DNA of 64,000 bases, taken from Marinicella litoralis (lineage in GTDB: Bacteria; Pseudomonadota; Gammaproteobacteria; Xanthomonadales; Marinicellaceae). The DNA lies in assembly GCF_002591915.1 (NCBI RefSeq), contig NZ_NIHB01000001.1, positions 1,307,590 through 1,371,589 on the forward strand, given 5' to 3'. The position numbers and the translations under genes were made by a program. Shown piece by piece: positions 54,336-63,934 of this stretch. Numbering within the stretch: position 1 is the stretch's first letter; every line of letters starts with the position of its first letter. The notes under the pieces were generated by a model, which searched no databases, was not told where the DNA came from, and saw only the letters and a program-made list of their open reading frames with translations.

Positions 54336-55757
54336 TTACTTCAGTGTCTCGACCCTGATTAAATTGGTGGTGCCTGAATAACCGAATGGCACGCCAGCAG
54401 TGATCACAAATTGATCACCAGACTGTGCCATTTTATTGTCAATAATGACTTGATTGGCAATATCCACCATCTCATCGGTGCTGGTGGCATCATCACTGAG
54501 TACGGGATTGATGCCCCATGAAACGGTTAATTGATGACAAGATTTGCTAGATGGTGATATGGCAATCACATCAGTATGAATTCGATTTCTGGCCACCCTC
54601 AAGGCAGTTGCTCCTGAACTGGAAAAACAACACATCACTTCTGCTGCCAGCGTGGTTGCTATGTGACAGGCTGCATAGGAAACGGCATCTGGGGTGTTTT
54701 TTTCGGCTTTGAATTTTCGATCTTGCATCCTTTTTTTGTAATCTGAATCTGCTTCAACTGTTCTGGCTATACGATCCATGGTTTCAACGGCGATGACTGG
54801 GTATTTACCCGTTGCTGTTTCAGCCGACAACATCACAGCATCAGTGCCATCAAATATGGCATTGGCCACGTCATTGGCTTCTGCCCTGGTTGGTATGGCA
54901 TTTTCAGTCATGGTTTCTAGCATTTGAGTGGCGGTCACCACGGGTTTGCCTTTCTCTCGTGCTTTCCTGATCAGTCGTTTTTGTAACATGGGCACTTTTT
55001 CAGGTGATAACTCAACCCCTAAATCACCACGAGCAACCATGATGCCGTCAGCCGTATTCAGGATTTCTTTGTAATTTTTTATCGCGCCTGGTTTTTCAAT
55101 TTTTGCCATCAATTTGGCGTTCGACTTATTTTGATTTAAATATTTTTTAGCCAATAACAAGTCGTCGCGGTTACGCACAAAACTCAATGCGACCCAATCA
55201 ACATCCAGTTGGGCACCCACAGCGATGTCTTCAATGTCCTTTTCTGTGACCGCCGCTATGCTTAAATCCGCACCGGGTACATTGATGCCTTTCATGTTGC
55301 TGAGCAGACCGCCACGATACACTTGGGTATGAATGATGTCATCAGCAATTTTGGTCACCTTTAACTCCAATTTGCCATCGTCTAATAACAAGGAGTCGCC
55401 AATGGCCAAATCTTTATATAGGTCTTTATAACTGATGCCAACACCAGCATCGTCACCCATTTTGTTGTTATCGGGGTAGAGTGCAAAAGGCTGTCCTTCA
55501 GCCAGCAAAATTGATTGATTGATGAATGCACCAACGCGAATTTTGGGTCCTTGTAAATCTTGTAAAATACCAACCAGTACATTCAGTTTTGCAGCCACAG
55601 CTCGGATGTTGGCCACATTGGTTTTGTGATTATCGGCAGTACCATGAGAAAAGTTCAAGCGAAACACGTTGACCCCAGCTTTGATTAAAGCTTCGATTTG
55701 TTCAGGTGCTTGGCTGGCTGGCCCTAAAGTGGCAACAATTTTGGTTTTTCTTTTCAT
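54336..55757 (-). CDS. pyk: Pyruvate kinase
   Basis: A 473-residue glycolytic enzyme that makes ATP and pyruvate from phosphoenolpyruvate. Substrate motifs: RLNFSHG (about 33-39), MAKIEKPGAI (about 216-225) with the catalytic Lys, GIMVARGDLGVEL (about 238-250), and TATQMLETM with the metal-binding site. The C-terminal domain is intact (FSSSGATALRVARN). Monocistronic. Confidence 0.97.
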   Translation of the reverse strand: MKRKTKIVATLGPASQAPEQIEALIKAGVNVFRLNFSHGTADNHKTNVANIRAVAAKLNVLVGILQDLQGPKIRVGAFINQSILLAEGQPFALYPDNNKMGDDAGVGISYKDLYKDLAIGDSLLLDDGKLELKVTKIADDIIHTQVYRGGLLSNMKGINVPGADLSIAAVTEKDIEDIAVGAQLDVDWVALSFVRNRDDLLLAKKYLNQNKSNAKLMAKIEKPGAIKNYKEILNTADGIMVARGDLGVELSPEKVPMLQKRLIRKAREKGKPVVTATQMLETMTENAIPTRAEANDVANAIFDGTDAVMLSAETATGKYPVIAVETMDRIARTVEADSDYKKRMQDRKFKAEKNTPDAVSYAACHIATTLAAEVMCCFSSSGATALRVARNRIHTDVIAISPSSKSCHQLTVSWGINPVLSDDATSTDEMVDIANQVIIDNKMAQSGDQFVITAGVPFGYSGTTNLIRVETLK

Positions 55758-55832
55758 ACTGAATGGTTTGATACAAGTGGCATTTGAATCTGCTTATGAT
55801 AGACGTTTTTGATTAATCTTTCATGTCAGAAT

Positions 55833-55841
55833 TGTTATAAT
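55833..55841 (+). promoter_or_regulatory. Extended -10 promoter of the zinc-ribbon gene
   Basis: TGTTATAAT is a perfect extended -10 (TGnTATAAT); a weak -35, TTAATC, lies 17 bases earlier at 55813-55818. It ends 28 bases before the ATG at 55870. Confidence 0.55.
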
Positions 55842-55869
55842 CTTGTTTTTTAAGCTTTCAGGAGTCGTT

Positions 55870-56244
55870 ATGGCATTGGTCAATTGTCCAGCTTGTAGAA
55901 CCAAAATGTCCTCAGTGGCAAAAGTTTGCCCTCAATGTGGATTCAGCAGAGATGCTGATGCTGAAATTGATCCTGAACAGGTGAGGTTGTTTCAAAAACG
56001 CTTATTCCGTGATCGCATGTATAAATTGCGTATGTTCAGTTATGTGGCCATGACCATCACCATGGTGGGTGCTCTGCCTATGTTGTGGGATTATATTCAA
56101 GGACTGGAAAATGGCGAGACTGTTATTCTGCTGAATCATTGGGGTGTTTATGTGATTGCAGTGGGTTTCTTTATGTATTTGGTGATTCGCATTTTTATGC
56201 TGATGATCAGAAAGAGTTACCGGGCTAACTTACCGGTTGAATAA
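55870..56244 (+). CDS. Zinc-ribbon membrane protein
   Basis: A 124-residue protein. AGGAG precedes the ATG at 55870. A zinc ribbon (NCPACRTKMSSVAKVCPQCG, residues 5-24) is followed by two transmembrane segments (about 60-76 and 90-115) with a short loop. Similar small proteins are common and uncharacterised. Divergent from pyk. Confidence 0.7.
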   Translation: MALVNCPACRTKMSSVAKVCPQCGFSRDADAEIDPEQVRLFQKRLFRDRMYKLRMFSYVAMTITMVGALPMLWDYIQGLENGETVILLNHWGVYVIAVGFFMYLVIRIFMLMIRKSYRANLPVE

Positions 56245-56325
56245 AGGCTGCCATACAATGCTGTTGTAAATATGTGAGTAATGGCACAATGCAAATGAGT
56301 TTTAATGTGCTATTCTGTTTAATTT

Positions 56326-57480
56326 ATGGATAAATTGATGAAAGCCATGACAGCCATTGTGTTAATCCTACTTTTGAGCATCTCCTCGGTTGAATCAAAA
56401 GATCACAACCCTATAAGTCAAAACTCTATAACTGATGAATTGAGTATTGAAGCATATGATGCCAATGCCGAAAGGCGTTGGATGATTGAATTATCGATGC
56501 ATTTGTTACAGCACCAAGACATCAACTTCAATGTGATGGGCTTAAATCACTTGAACCATAGTATTTTACACCAAGCAAAACATGAAAATGATAATGAAAA
56601 TTTCAACGCTGAACTGAAGTTATCAATTTTGAACCGAGTCTTGGAAAGTCAATCAATCACCACTTCAGCACTTTTGGCGGCGAGAATGATGTGTCAACAA
56701 GCCGACATGGCAGGCCGGTGTGACGTTGAAAACTTCAATCAGCAACTATTCAAACAGGCTCCTGAAAACATCAATGTCTATTTCACTGAATTAAGCCATG
56801 CAGTGCAACACTCAGATACTGCCATGATTGACCTCATATTAAGGCAGATGAGTCAGGCAGAATACAGTCAATTCATGGTTCCCATTACTGTAGAATTTGA
56901 AACAGAGATTGATGAGTATATGAATGATCATCCATGGGTGGATGCGTTTTCAAAGGATTTTATAGAAGCCGAGTTCAGGGACCTGAGTGAATCAGCTGTG
57001 GCCACATTGGTAAAACAATCAATCTTACAATACTATTACATCATGAATATTTCCAATGTGCCGGTATTGAGACCGCTGATGACTGCTTGTGAACAATTTC
57101 AAGCCACCGCTACGCATTGTCAATCCATTGCCAGTATTTTAATGGATCACAGTGACTCCATGATTATGACCACAATTGGCTATGATTTGAATCAGAAGAT
57201 GAGTCAAATATTTGGTGATGCCCAATCTCAGATGGAAAGTGAAAGGAGATACCAGGAATTTGTTGATTATCAGTCTTGCCTACTGAAAAATCATTCATTG
57301 ATGGATGATCCCATGTATCAATTTGAAGAAGGGTTTATGGCTATTATGCTTCAGGGTGCACATGAAGGCAGGCAAATGGAGTCAGCGGCTTGGTACTTAT
57401 ACCAGCAATTGAAAGATTCAGGCCGGGAAGGCTTGGTTGACCCAAGAAACTGTGGCTTGCGGTTTATTGAGCCCGATTGA
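56326..57480 (+). CDS. Exported protein of unknown function
   Basis: A 384-residue protein with a signal peptide (MTAIVLILLLSISSVES, about residues 8-24). The rest is mainly alpha-helical and rich in Met, Gln, Ser and His, with three to four cysteines. I do not recognise a family. ATG 56326 or 56338 may start it; neither has a clear ribosome site. It faces the convergent sbcB gene. Confidence 0.5.
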   Translation: MDKLMKAMTAIVLILLLSISSVESKDHNPISQNSITDELSIEAYDANAERRWMIELSMHLLQHQDINFNVMGLNHLNHSILHQAKHENDNENFNAELKLSILNRVLESQSITTSALLAARMMCQQADMAGRCDVENFNQQLFKQAPENINVYFTELSHAVQHSDTAMIDLILRQMSQAEYSQFMVPITVEFETEIDEYMNDHPWVDAFSKDFIEAEFRDLSESAVATLVKQSILQYYYIMNISNVPVLRPLMTACEQFQATATHCQSIASILMDHSDSMIMTTIGYDLNQKMSQIFGDAQSQMESERRYQEFVDYQSCLLKNHSLMDDPMYQFEEGFMAIMLQGAHEGRQMESAAWYLYQQLKDSGREGLVDPRNCGLRFIEPD

Positions 57481-57511
57481 AGGGAATTACGGTTTTTTTA
57501 GACGCTGTGTA

Positions 57512-58927
57512 CTAGAAGTTTTTACTCAATACAAATTGTTCCACTTGATCTAGAATCTCGTGATCTTTTTCAGCTTCAGTTTGTTCACGCAAACTATTGA
57601 GGTGATCAAACCATTCTGAGAATTCATCGCCATAACGTTGTTCTAAACGCTGAAGCGCATCAATCTTCCACAAGATTTGCTGTTCTTCGCTGAGTGATTC
57701 GGGAAAGTTTCTGGCTTTATACCTTTGGATCAATGTCGCCGCTCTTGGATCGGAAAAATCGCTGACTTCGAAAGGGATTTGCTCTGCGGGTAATTGTCTG
57801 ATTGATTCTAAACGAGCCTTTTCTTTGAAACTGAAGAAACCTGAGTAAATCATTTCATCCACATCATCGACATTGGTCTCAAACGGCTGATCGAACACAG
57901 CAGCCGCTTTTTTCTCAATGCCAGCAAAATTTTTGATTTTTGCCAAATGAGTTTGGCAGCGGGCATAATCCAAACCAATCCGTTCCAAATCCACACCTTT
58001 CAATACTGATATGGGTGAAACGAAGGGTGCTTTATTTAAATGTATGGTTTTTAAGTGAACCCTTTCAACACCCTCCGGTAAGTCTGCTTTGGGTGTGTAC
58101 AAACGGTCCTGAATGTCTTGGATATCCAGTTCAAGTAAGTCTGTTGGATCATGATGTAAATCATAACAAATGATGCCATTTTTGTTGCTGGGGTGAATGG
58201 CCAATGGCAGCATCAAGGCCAAGCATCCACGCTCAGCAGGTATCTTGTTAGAAACATGTACGACAGGTTTTAACAATTGCCAATTCAATAAACTTCTGAC
58301 ACTGTCTTTGCTTCTTAGATTTAGCGCAAATTCGAACAGTTTTGGTTGGTTTTTCTGCACCAGTTTAGCCATCTGTATGGTGGCTTCTACATCTGAAAGT
58401 GCATCATGCGCGGCTTCATGGATCAGCCCGTTGGCTTTGGCCAAGTCTTCTAATCTGAAGCTGGGCTTGCCGGGTTCATGCATTGGCCATTCAATGTTTT
58501 CAGGACGCAAGGCATAAGTTGCCCGCACAATATCAATCAAATCCCAACGTGAATTGCCATTCAGGTATTCACGTTGGTAAGGATCATATAAATTGCGGTA
58601 AAATAAAGATCGCACACATTCATCATCAAATCGGATGCTGTTGTATCCGACGCCACAGGTGCCATCCTGGCTCAATATACTGTGGATTTTAGCAGCAAAA
58701 TCATTTTCAGCCATGCCTTTGCTGGCACACAATTGTGGTGTGATGCCAGTCACCATACAACTGGATGGGTCTGGTAAATAATCATAAGTGGGCTGGCAGT
58801 AAAACATGTCAGGTTCACCCACAGGATTCAGGTGCTCATCAGTACGGATACCAGCAAACTGAGCAATGCGGTCATAACGGGTATTGATGCCAAACGTTTC
58901 TAAGTCGTACCAATAAAATGTTTTCAC
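57512..58927 (-). CDS. sbcB: Exodeoxyribonuclease I
   Basis: A 471-residue 3'-5' single-strand DNA exonuclease. The start is a GTG at 58927. DEDDh residues are visible: Asp8 and Glu10 in YWYDLETFG, an Asp in YNSIRFDDE (about 100) and HDALSDVEATI (His/Asp near 168-173). Downstream come the SH3-like and helical ExoI domains (IPFEVSDFSDPRAATLIQRY). Used in recombination and repair; restricted mostly to Gammaproteobacteria. No Shine-Dalgarno is obvious. Confidence 0.96.
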   Translation of the reverse strand: MKTFYWYDLETFGINTRYDRIAQFAGIRTDEHLNPVGEPDMFYCQPTYDYLPDPSSCMVTGITPQLCASKGMAENDFAAKIHSILSQDGTCGVGYNSIRFDDECVRSLFYRNLYDPYQREYLNGNSRWDLIDIVRATYALRPENIEWPMHEPGKPSFRLEDLAKANGLIHEAAHDALSDVEATIQMAKLVQKNQPKLFEFALNLRSKDSVRSLLNWQLLKPVVHVSNKIPAERGCLALMLPLAIHPSNKNGIICYDLHHDPTDLLELDIQDIQDRLYTPKADLPEGVERVHLKTIHLNKAPFVSPISVLKGVDLERIGLDYARCQTHLAKIKNFAGIEKKAAAVFDQPFETNVDDVDEMIYSGFFSFKEKARLESIRQLPAEQIPFEVSDFSDPRAATLIQRYKARNFPESLSEEQQILWKIDALQRLEQRYGDEFSEWFDHLNSLREQTEAEKDHEILDQVEQFVLSKNF

Positions 58928-59168
58928 AATATAAAACAGCTGGTTAAAAGCTCATTATAAATCATCGCATTGGGCTTGGTTGGCTTTTATCCTCCATTAA
59001 TAAGTTGTGAGTTGATGAGGTATTCGCTTTAAACGTGGAAAGAATTGCAGTAGAATTAAATAAAATGTGATGTTGATAAGTGTGGCAGGATGTTAATGCT
59101 GAAATTATCTTCGATATCAGTTATTTATGTGTATAATGTGTTCTAGATTATTAAAATTGAGATTAGCT

Positions 59169-59834
59169 ATGAAAAATTTTGCTTTGTGTATATTGATGAT
59201 CGGAGCTTCAGCTGTCCATGCTGCGCCGATTCGCTTTGATTTTATTTTTGAAGATTCCGGTAATGGAGCCAGAGCGGAAGGTTATGTGGTTTTTGAAGAA
59301 AACTTGCTGGTCAATCCCACGCCAGCAGACGGTGGTGCTGGTGCAACTACACCCGAAGGTGTTCCAGACGGCAGTTACCAAATTCCTGGGCCAGCTGTTT
59401 TGGATCTGGAGTTCACGGTAACGGGCTCGCAAACGTCTAATGGCGTTTATGGATTGGCTGATTATGAAGAAATCATTTTATTCACCAATGGTGGCACCCT
59501 TAATTTCAATGGCGAACTGGTCGGCCAACCGACAGATGATGATCCTTGGGGTACGGTACAAGGTGGCAGTGCTGGTGATTTTAATTTGTTTGCCAATGAC
59601 GTGATTGGCCCACCACAAAGCAACAATTACTCTGATGCCGTTCAAGGTGGAAGTGTGGTTCCTAGCGGTTGTTTCTTTTTTGAACTGTGTACTCCTGGAG
59701 ACAACATGATATTGGTTTCTATGAGAGGTACACCTTCTGTAGTGCCTGCTGTTCCAGCCACATCAAATTTATCTGTTTTGCTGCTGTTGTTATCAAGCAT
59801 GTTGGTTGGGTTTTGGTATTTCAGAAAGTCATAA
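59169..59834 (+). CDS. Exported protein with a CTERM-type sorting tail
   Basis: A 221-residue protein. The ATG at 59169 opens a signal peptide (MKNFALCILMIGASAVHA). The mature part is a Gly-, Asn- and Asp-rich beta domain (IRFDFIFEDSGNGARAEGYV, VLDLEFTVTGSQT) like PEP-CTERM-linked domains. The end has the three-part pattern of sorting signals: a short motif (VPAVPATSN), a hydrophobic helix and a basic FRKS tail, nearest to IPTL-CTERM. No sortase or exosortase gene is in this window. Followed by a terminator. Confidence 0.7.
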   Translation: MKNFALCILMIGASAVHAAPIRFDFIFEDSGNGARAEGYVVFEENLLVNPTPADGGAGATTPEGVPDGSYQIPGPAVLDLEFTVTGSQTSNGVYGLADYEEIILFTNGGTLNFNGELVGQPTDDDPWGTVQGGSAGDFNLFANDVIGPPQSNNYSDAVQGGSVVPSGCFFFELCTPGDNMILVSMRGTPSVVPAVPATSNLSVLLLLLSSMLVGFWYFRKS

Positions 59835-59865
59835 ACAGAACATTAAGAACATTAAAGTCGAATTT

Positions 59866-59894
59866 AAAAGCCTGAATTGATTCAGGCTTTTTTT
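59866..59894. terminator. Bidirectional terminator
   Basis: AAAGCCTGAAT pairs perfectly with ATTCAGGCTTT (11 bp) and is followed by a T-run on the plus strand (T7) and an A-run ahead on the plus strand that reads as T on the minus strand. It serves the CTERM-tail protein and the DUF368 gene. Confidence 0.88.
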
Positions 59895-59905
59895 GTTTGA
59901 AACAT

Positions 59906-60754
59906 TTACTTTTTTACCCGTGAAATGATATAGACAAACACAGTCGCCATAATCATCAAACACATGGCATAAATCAACTGAGGTTGTGCATGGTCAAAGG
60001 GTGATACATTGCCAGTGGCTGATTTCCACGGCCAAACTTTAAACAAGGTTCCCAGCATCAAGCCGGCCAAGGCATAAATGGTTGCTTGGTAGAAATGAGC
60101 CAATAGCCATTTAAGTAGTCTTGAAAAAACCATCAAACCAATCAGACATCCTGCAGCAAAAACCAATAAAATCGTCCATTCTCTGTTTTCAACCGCACCG
60201 AGTATGCTTTGGTATTTACCCAGCAGAATTAAGATCAATGAACCAGAAATGCCTGGTAAAATCATGGCGCTGATGGCGATCATACCGGCAATTAAAATGC
60301 CCAATAAACCTTCAGGCATGCCACCGATGCTTTGGGTGCTGAGGATATAACCAACAACAACGCCCAAAACCAAAAGCAGCCAATTCAAGCCATTTTTGGT
60401 GAGGTTGTTGCCGATCAGCAACACTGCAGAACTGACGATCAGGCCAAAGAAAAATGACCATGTCAGTATCGAGTGGTTGGTCAATAAGTATTTAATGAGA
60501 CTGGCAAATAAGAAGATTGAGCTGATCATGCCGAGGAAAACGGCCAATAAGAACCAGCCATCAATTTGTCGCCATGCATGGTTGATTTGACCTATTAAAA
60601 CCAACTTGAAAGCCTTGATGTTGATCGCTGCGATGGCATTGATTAATCGTTGATAAATACCGGTAATCAAAGCCATGGTGCCACCTGATACGCCAGGCAC
60701 CAAATCAGCAAAGCCCATCAGCATGCCTTTTAGATAAATCATCAAATAATTCAT
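59906..60754 (-). CDS. DUF368 membrane protein
   Basis: A 282-residue protein with about eight transmembrane segments. The FADLVPGVSGGTMALITGIY stretch (about residues 16-35) and the repeated ISAMILPGISGSLILILLG (about 160-178) form the internal duplication typical of DUF368; such proteins were recently linked to undecaprenyl-phosphate flipping. That link is to the family, not proven here. It follows the kinase gene by 30 bases. Confidence 0.93.
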   Translation of the reverse strand: MNYLMIYLKGMLMGFADLVPGVSGGTMALITGIYQRLINAIAAINIKAFKLVLIGQINHAWRQIDGWFLLAVFLGMISSIFLFASLIKYLLTNHSILTWSFFFGLIVSSAVLLIGNNLTKNGLNWLLLVLGVVVGYILSTQSIGGMPEGLLGILIAGMIAISAMILPGISGSLILILLGKYQSILGAVENREWTILLVFAAGCLIGLMVFSRLLKWLLAHFYQATIYALAGLMLGTLFKVWPWKSATGNVSPFDHAQPQLIYAMCLMIMATVFVYIISRVKK

Positions 60755-60784
60755 TTCAATCTATTCCTGTTTTGGTTGGGATAA

Positions 60785-61420
60785 TCAATTTCTTTCCAAT
60801 CCTTTGGGTAACAATGCTTCAATACTTTGCATCAATTCAATTTGATCAATCAAATCATTCACATAATCCAAACGATCGGTTTCTATCACCAGCACCTTAC
60901 TTTTGTTGTAATTGGCAATCCAGCTTTGATACAGTTTTTCCAATCGCTTCAAATAACTTAAAGGCATGTCTTGTTCCATCTTGCGCCCGCGCAACCTGAT
61001 TCGTTTGCGGGTGGTGCGGATGGAGCATTTAAGGTATATCATCAAGTCAGGTGGTTTGATGGCTTGTTGGATGCTTTCATAAAAGCTCAAATAGGTAAGC
61101 CAATCACGCTTGTTGATTTTGCGGATTTGGTGTAAGGCGGTGGCAAATATTTCAACGTCTTCAAAAATGGTGCGATCTTGAATCACCACACCAGGAGTTT
61201 GTTCGACTTGTTGGTGGATTTTGAATTTGGAACTCAGGAAGTACAGCTGTGAATGGAAAGCCCACCGTTTCATGTCCTGATAAAAATCTGCCAAATATGG
61301 GTTGTTGTCATTCGGTTCATAAAAGGGAGTTATTTGGTAAGTACTGGTTAAAAACTCAACCAGTGAAGTTTTTCCTGCGCCTATATTGCCAGCTATGCCT
61401 ATGATTTTTTGTTCGCCCAT
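60785..61420 (-). CDS. Deoxynucleoside kinase family protein
   Basis: A 211-residue enzyme: P-loop GNIGAGKTS (residues 11-19), the FYEPNDNNPYLADFY substrate segment, DRTIFEDVEIFA (about 81-92) with the catalytic Glu-Arg pair, and the RIRLRGRKME lid. Phosphorylates a deoxynucleoside to its monophosphate for salvage; specificity (dG, dA or dC) cannot be fixed. Divergent from the START gene by 41 bases, upstream of DUF368. Confidence 0.9.
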   Translation of the reverse strand: MGEQKIIGIAGNIGAGKTSLVEFLTSTYQITPFYEPNDNNPYLADFYQDMKRWAFHSQLYFLSSKFKIHQQVEQTPGVVIQDRTIFEDVEIFATALHQIRKINKRDWLTYLSFYESIQQAIKPPDLMIYLKCSIRTTRKRIRLRGRKMEQDMPLSYLKRLEKLYQSWIANYNKSKVLVIETDRLDYVNDLIDQIELMQSIEALLPKGLERN

Positions 61421-61461
61421 GAGGGTATTTTATGCTTAAAAGTAGGCTAAGATGAAGTCAA

Positions 61462-62109
61462 ATGAAACAACTTATTAAAACAATGGTATTGGGTGGCTGT
61501 ATTCTGCTCAGCAATGCCTTGTTGGCAGAAAATTGGCAGTTGAAAATAGATGACGAAGGGATTCAAGTTTTCCAACAACAAAAGCATGATCAATATCATT
61601 TACTTCACACCAAGGGAGAATTTCAGGTGACTGCTCAGCCTGCCACAGTGTTTGCTCTGTTACGTGATTTAACAGTTTGTCAACAATGGATATATGGTTG
61701 TTTGGAGGCCAAACGAGAAAATGAATGGGTACACATGGTTTTTAAGGGCCCCTTGTGGTTCAGTGATCGTGATGTGGTTTTTGACATTGAAGTGACGTTT
61801 TTATCAGAGCAACAACAATGGCTGATTCAACTGACAGGACAACCACAGTTTAAACCCAATGATGATTATGTCCGGATTGATGATTTCAATGCCAGTTGGT
61901 TGTTAACGCCAATTGATCAGAATCAGTTGTTGGTGACTTATGAATTGTATATGGACCCAGGGATTAAATTAAAATCAGGGGTCAATAAATACAACCGAGA
62001 TGTCACTTTCCGCACCTTGAAAAACATGCGAGAGATGCTCAATCAATCGCCATATATAGAACAAAAAGTGTTGCCTGAAAAGTATCAAAAGATGTCAACT
62101 GAAGAATGA
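61462..62109 (+). CDS. START/polyketide-cyclase-like exported protein
   Basis: A 215-residue protein with a signal peptide (LIKTMVLGGCILLSNALLA). The hydrophobic-ligand START fold has the pattern VFALLRDLTVCQQWIYGCLEA, PLWFSDRDVVFDIE and YELYMDPG. Cys inside the signal segment could be a lipobox but is not followed by a clear motif. Ligand unknown, perhaps a lipid. It converges on the M61 peptidase gene. Confidence 0.8.
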   Translation: MKQLIKTMVLGGCILLSNALLAENWQLKIDDEGIQVFQQQKHDQYHLLHTKGEFQVTAQPATVFALLRDLTVCQQWIYGCLEAKRENEWVHMVFKGPLWFSDRDVVFDIEVTFLSEQQQWLIQLTGQPQFKPNDDYVRIDDFNASWLLTPIDQNQLLVTYELYMDPGIKLKSGVNKYNRDVTFRTLKNMREMLNQSPYIEQKVLPEKYQKMSTEE

Positions 62110-62140
62110 TTATCTACTGATTAGATTCATCTATTGAGGC

Positions 62141-63934
62141 TCATTTTTTACGCGGCACTAAATCCTGTCCTGCCCATGACTTGAACCTGGCTTTTTGTTG
62201 GCGATCTGGTTTGTCTACCGGCTCAATGAAAAAATCAGGATTGGGGGTGTCAACAGGTGTAATGGTGGTGGTGCGCAAGCGTCCGGCACTGAAATAATGA
62301 ATTTCATACGAGGTGCCAATGGTTAATTGTTTCAGACGAATTTTGACATTGTCTGGACTTAATTTAATGCCATTGATCGATAACAATTGGTCTCCCATGG
62401 TTAAACCTGCATGCCAAGCAGGGCTGTCAGAATCTACAGTTTTGATGCCAACAAATTCACCTTCAATATTTAAATTCGCGCCTATCCAAGCAGCGTCTGC
62501 TGACGGCTCCTTGGGTGTTTTTTGTAAGCCATAAAAAAACAGCAGCTGATCAAAATCTATGGCTTGAGTCCCTTCAACATAGGCCTGCCAGAATGCGTTC
62601 ATATTGTGACCAGTTATTTCTTCCAGCAAATTCAGTACATCTTGTTTGTGATAACCTTGGTTGGTATTGTGATGGCGTTGATAAAGTAATTTTTGTAATT
62701 GATCAAGGCCATATTGATTGTCAGTGAGTGAGCGAATTTCTTGATCCAGTCGCCACGCAACCATGTTGCCTTCGAGGTATATACTGACTGCTGCATTGTG
62801 GCTTTGTTGGGCATCGTCTTTCAGCCAGGTATCGAAGCTGGATTGGGCCAATGATTCCACTTTTCGACCAGGATTGTCTAAGTGATTTTTCATGTGTTCT
62901 GCCATTTGAGCGAAGTATTCTTTGGGTTTGAAAATACCGGCACGCAACAAAAACAAGTCATCGTAGTAACTGGTGATGCCTTCAGCCATCCAAAACAAGT
63001 CAGAATAGTTTTCTTTTGAATAATCATAGGGTGCTATGCCAGCTGGTCTGTAGGCTTTAACATTCCAAGTATGAATCAATTCATGTGCAGTCGTTGACAA
63101 TACTTTTAAATAGGGCTTTCGAGGTTTAAAGTTGAACCGATTTTGTTGGATGATGGTTGAATTGACGTGTTCAGTAGCCCCCCTTAATTGATCACCTGCA
63201 TGAAAGATATAGACATAACGTTTATATGGAAAAGTTTCCCATATCTTTTTGGCTTCGTGATGTAACAATGATACCTTTGTTTTGATATCGGCAATGTCGT
63301 GATTGCCTTCTCCCCAGATTACGATTTCATAGTTTTGCTGATCAAGTTGAAATGACAAAAATTCATGAACCCCAGTTTCAATCGGAGAATCCACCAATTG
63401 GTCATAGTTGTCAGCAACAAACTGGTGACTTGAGGATTTTTCCATACCGGATCTTGATTGCCAATGATTGGGTACATCTAATGACACTGTCAAAGGATGG
63501 TCACGGAAGGCTGGTGAGAACATAAATACACCACTGGCATCTAAAAAGGCATGGGTCGAGTCGATGTGTATCACCCGCTGTTTTAATGTATTCGCATAGA
63601 TTTGATAACCAATGGTGACAGGCCCTGGGTGATTCAAAAACAATTTCCAGCTGTTTTTGTCTGATTTTTCCCATTGAATGGCTTGGCCATGCAGGTCTTG
63701 CGCGTAGAAAGAGCTGACGGCTTTACTTAAATCTAAAATCTCATAACGACCAGAGCGCCAAACAGGCAACTTAACTTGAAAAGTTTTACTGGTTACGTTT
63801 GGAAAAGTTATCGACACATGGGCCAAGTGGTGTGCAGCATCGGTGGGAGTGAAATGGTATTGTATGGGTGTCGTGGTTGAAGCTATGGAAAGGTTGGTTG
63901 CTAATAATAACAGCCATAAAAGTAAAAATCGCAT
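62141..63934 (-). CDS. M61 family glycyl aminopeptidase-like metallopeptidase
   Basis: A 597-residue exported enzyme (signal peptide 1-18). The zinc site is HELIHTWNVKAYRP (about residues 285-298) with a downstream Glu in WMAEGITSYYDD, and a PDZ domain (about 475-560, GDQLLSINGIKLS) follows. Length matches the family. M61 enzymes prefer N-terminal glycine or alanine. Its C-terminus is basic (KSWAGQDLVPRKK). Monocistronic. Confidence 0.92.
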   Translation of the reverse strand: MRFLLLWLLLLATNLSIASTTTPIQYHFTPTDAAHHLAHVSITFPNVTSKTFQVKLPVWRSGRYEILDLSKAVSSFYAQDLHGQAIQWEKSDKNSWKLFLNHPGPVTIGYQIYANTLKQRVIHIDSTHAFLDASGVFMFSPAFRDHPLTVSLDVPNHWQSRSGMEKSSSHQFVADNYDQLVDSPIETGVHEFLSFQLDQQNYEIVIWGEGNHDIADIKTKVSLLHHEAKKIWETFPYKRYVYIFHAGDQLRGATEHVNSTIIQQNRFNFKPRKPYLKVLSTTAHELIHTWNVKAYRPAGIAPYDYSKENYSDLFWMAEGITSYYDDLFLLRAGIFKPKEYFAQMAEHMKNHLDNPGRKVESLAQSSFDTWLKDDAQQSHNAAVSIYLEGNMVAWRLDQEIRSLTDNQYGLDQLQKLLYQRHHNTNQGYHKQDVLNLLEEITGHNMNAFWQAYVEGTQAIDFDQLLFFYGLQKTPKEPSADAAWIGANLNIEGEFVGIKTVDSDSPAWHAGLTMGDQLLSINGIKLSPDNVKIRLKQLTIGTSYEIHYFSAGRLRTTTITPVDTPNPDFFIEPVDKPDRQQKARFKSWAGQDLVPRKK

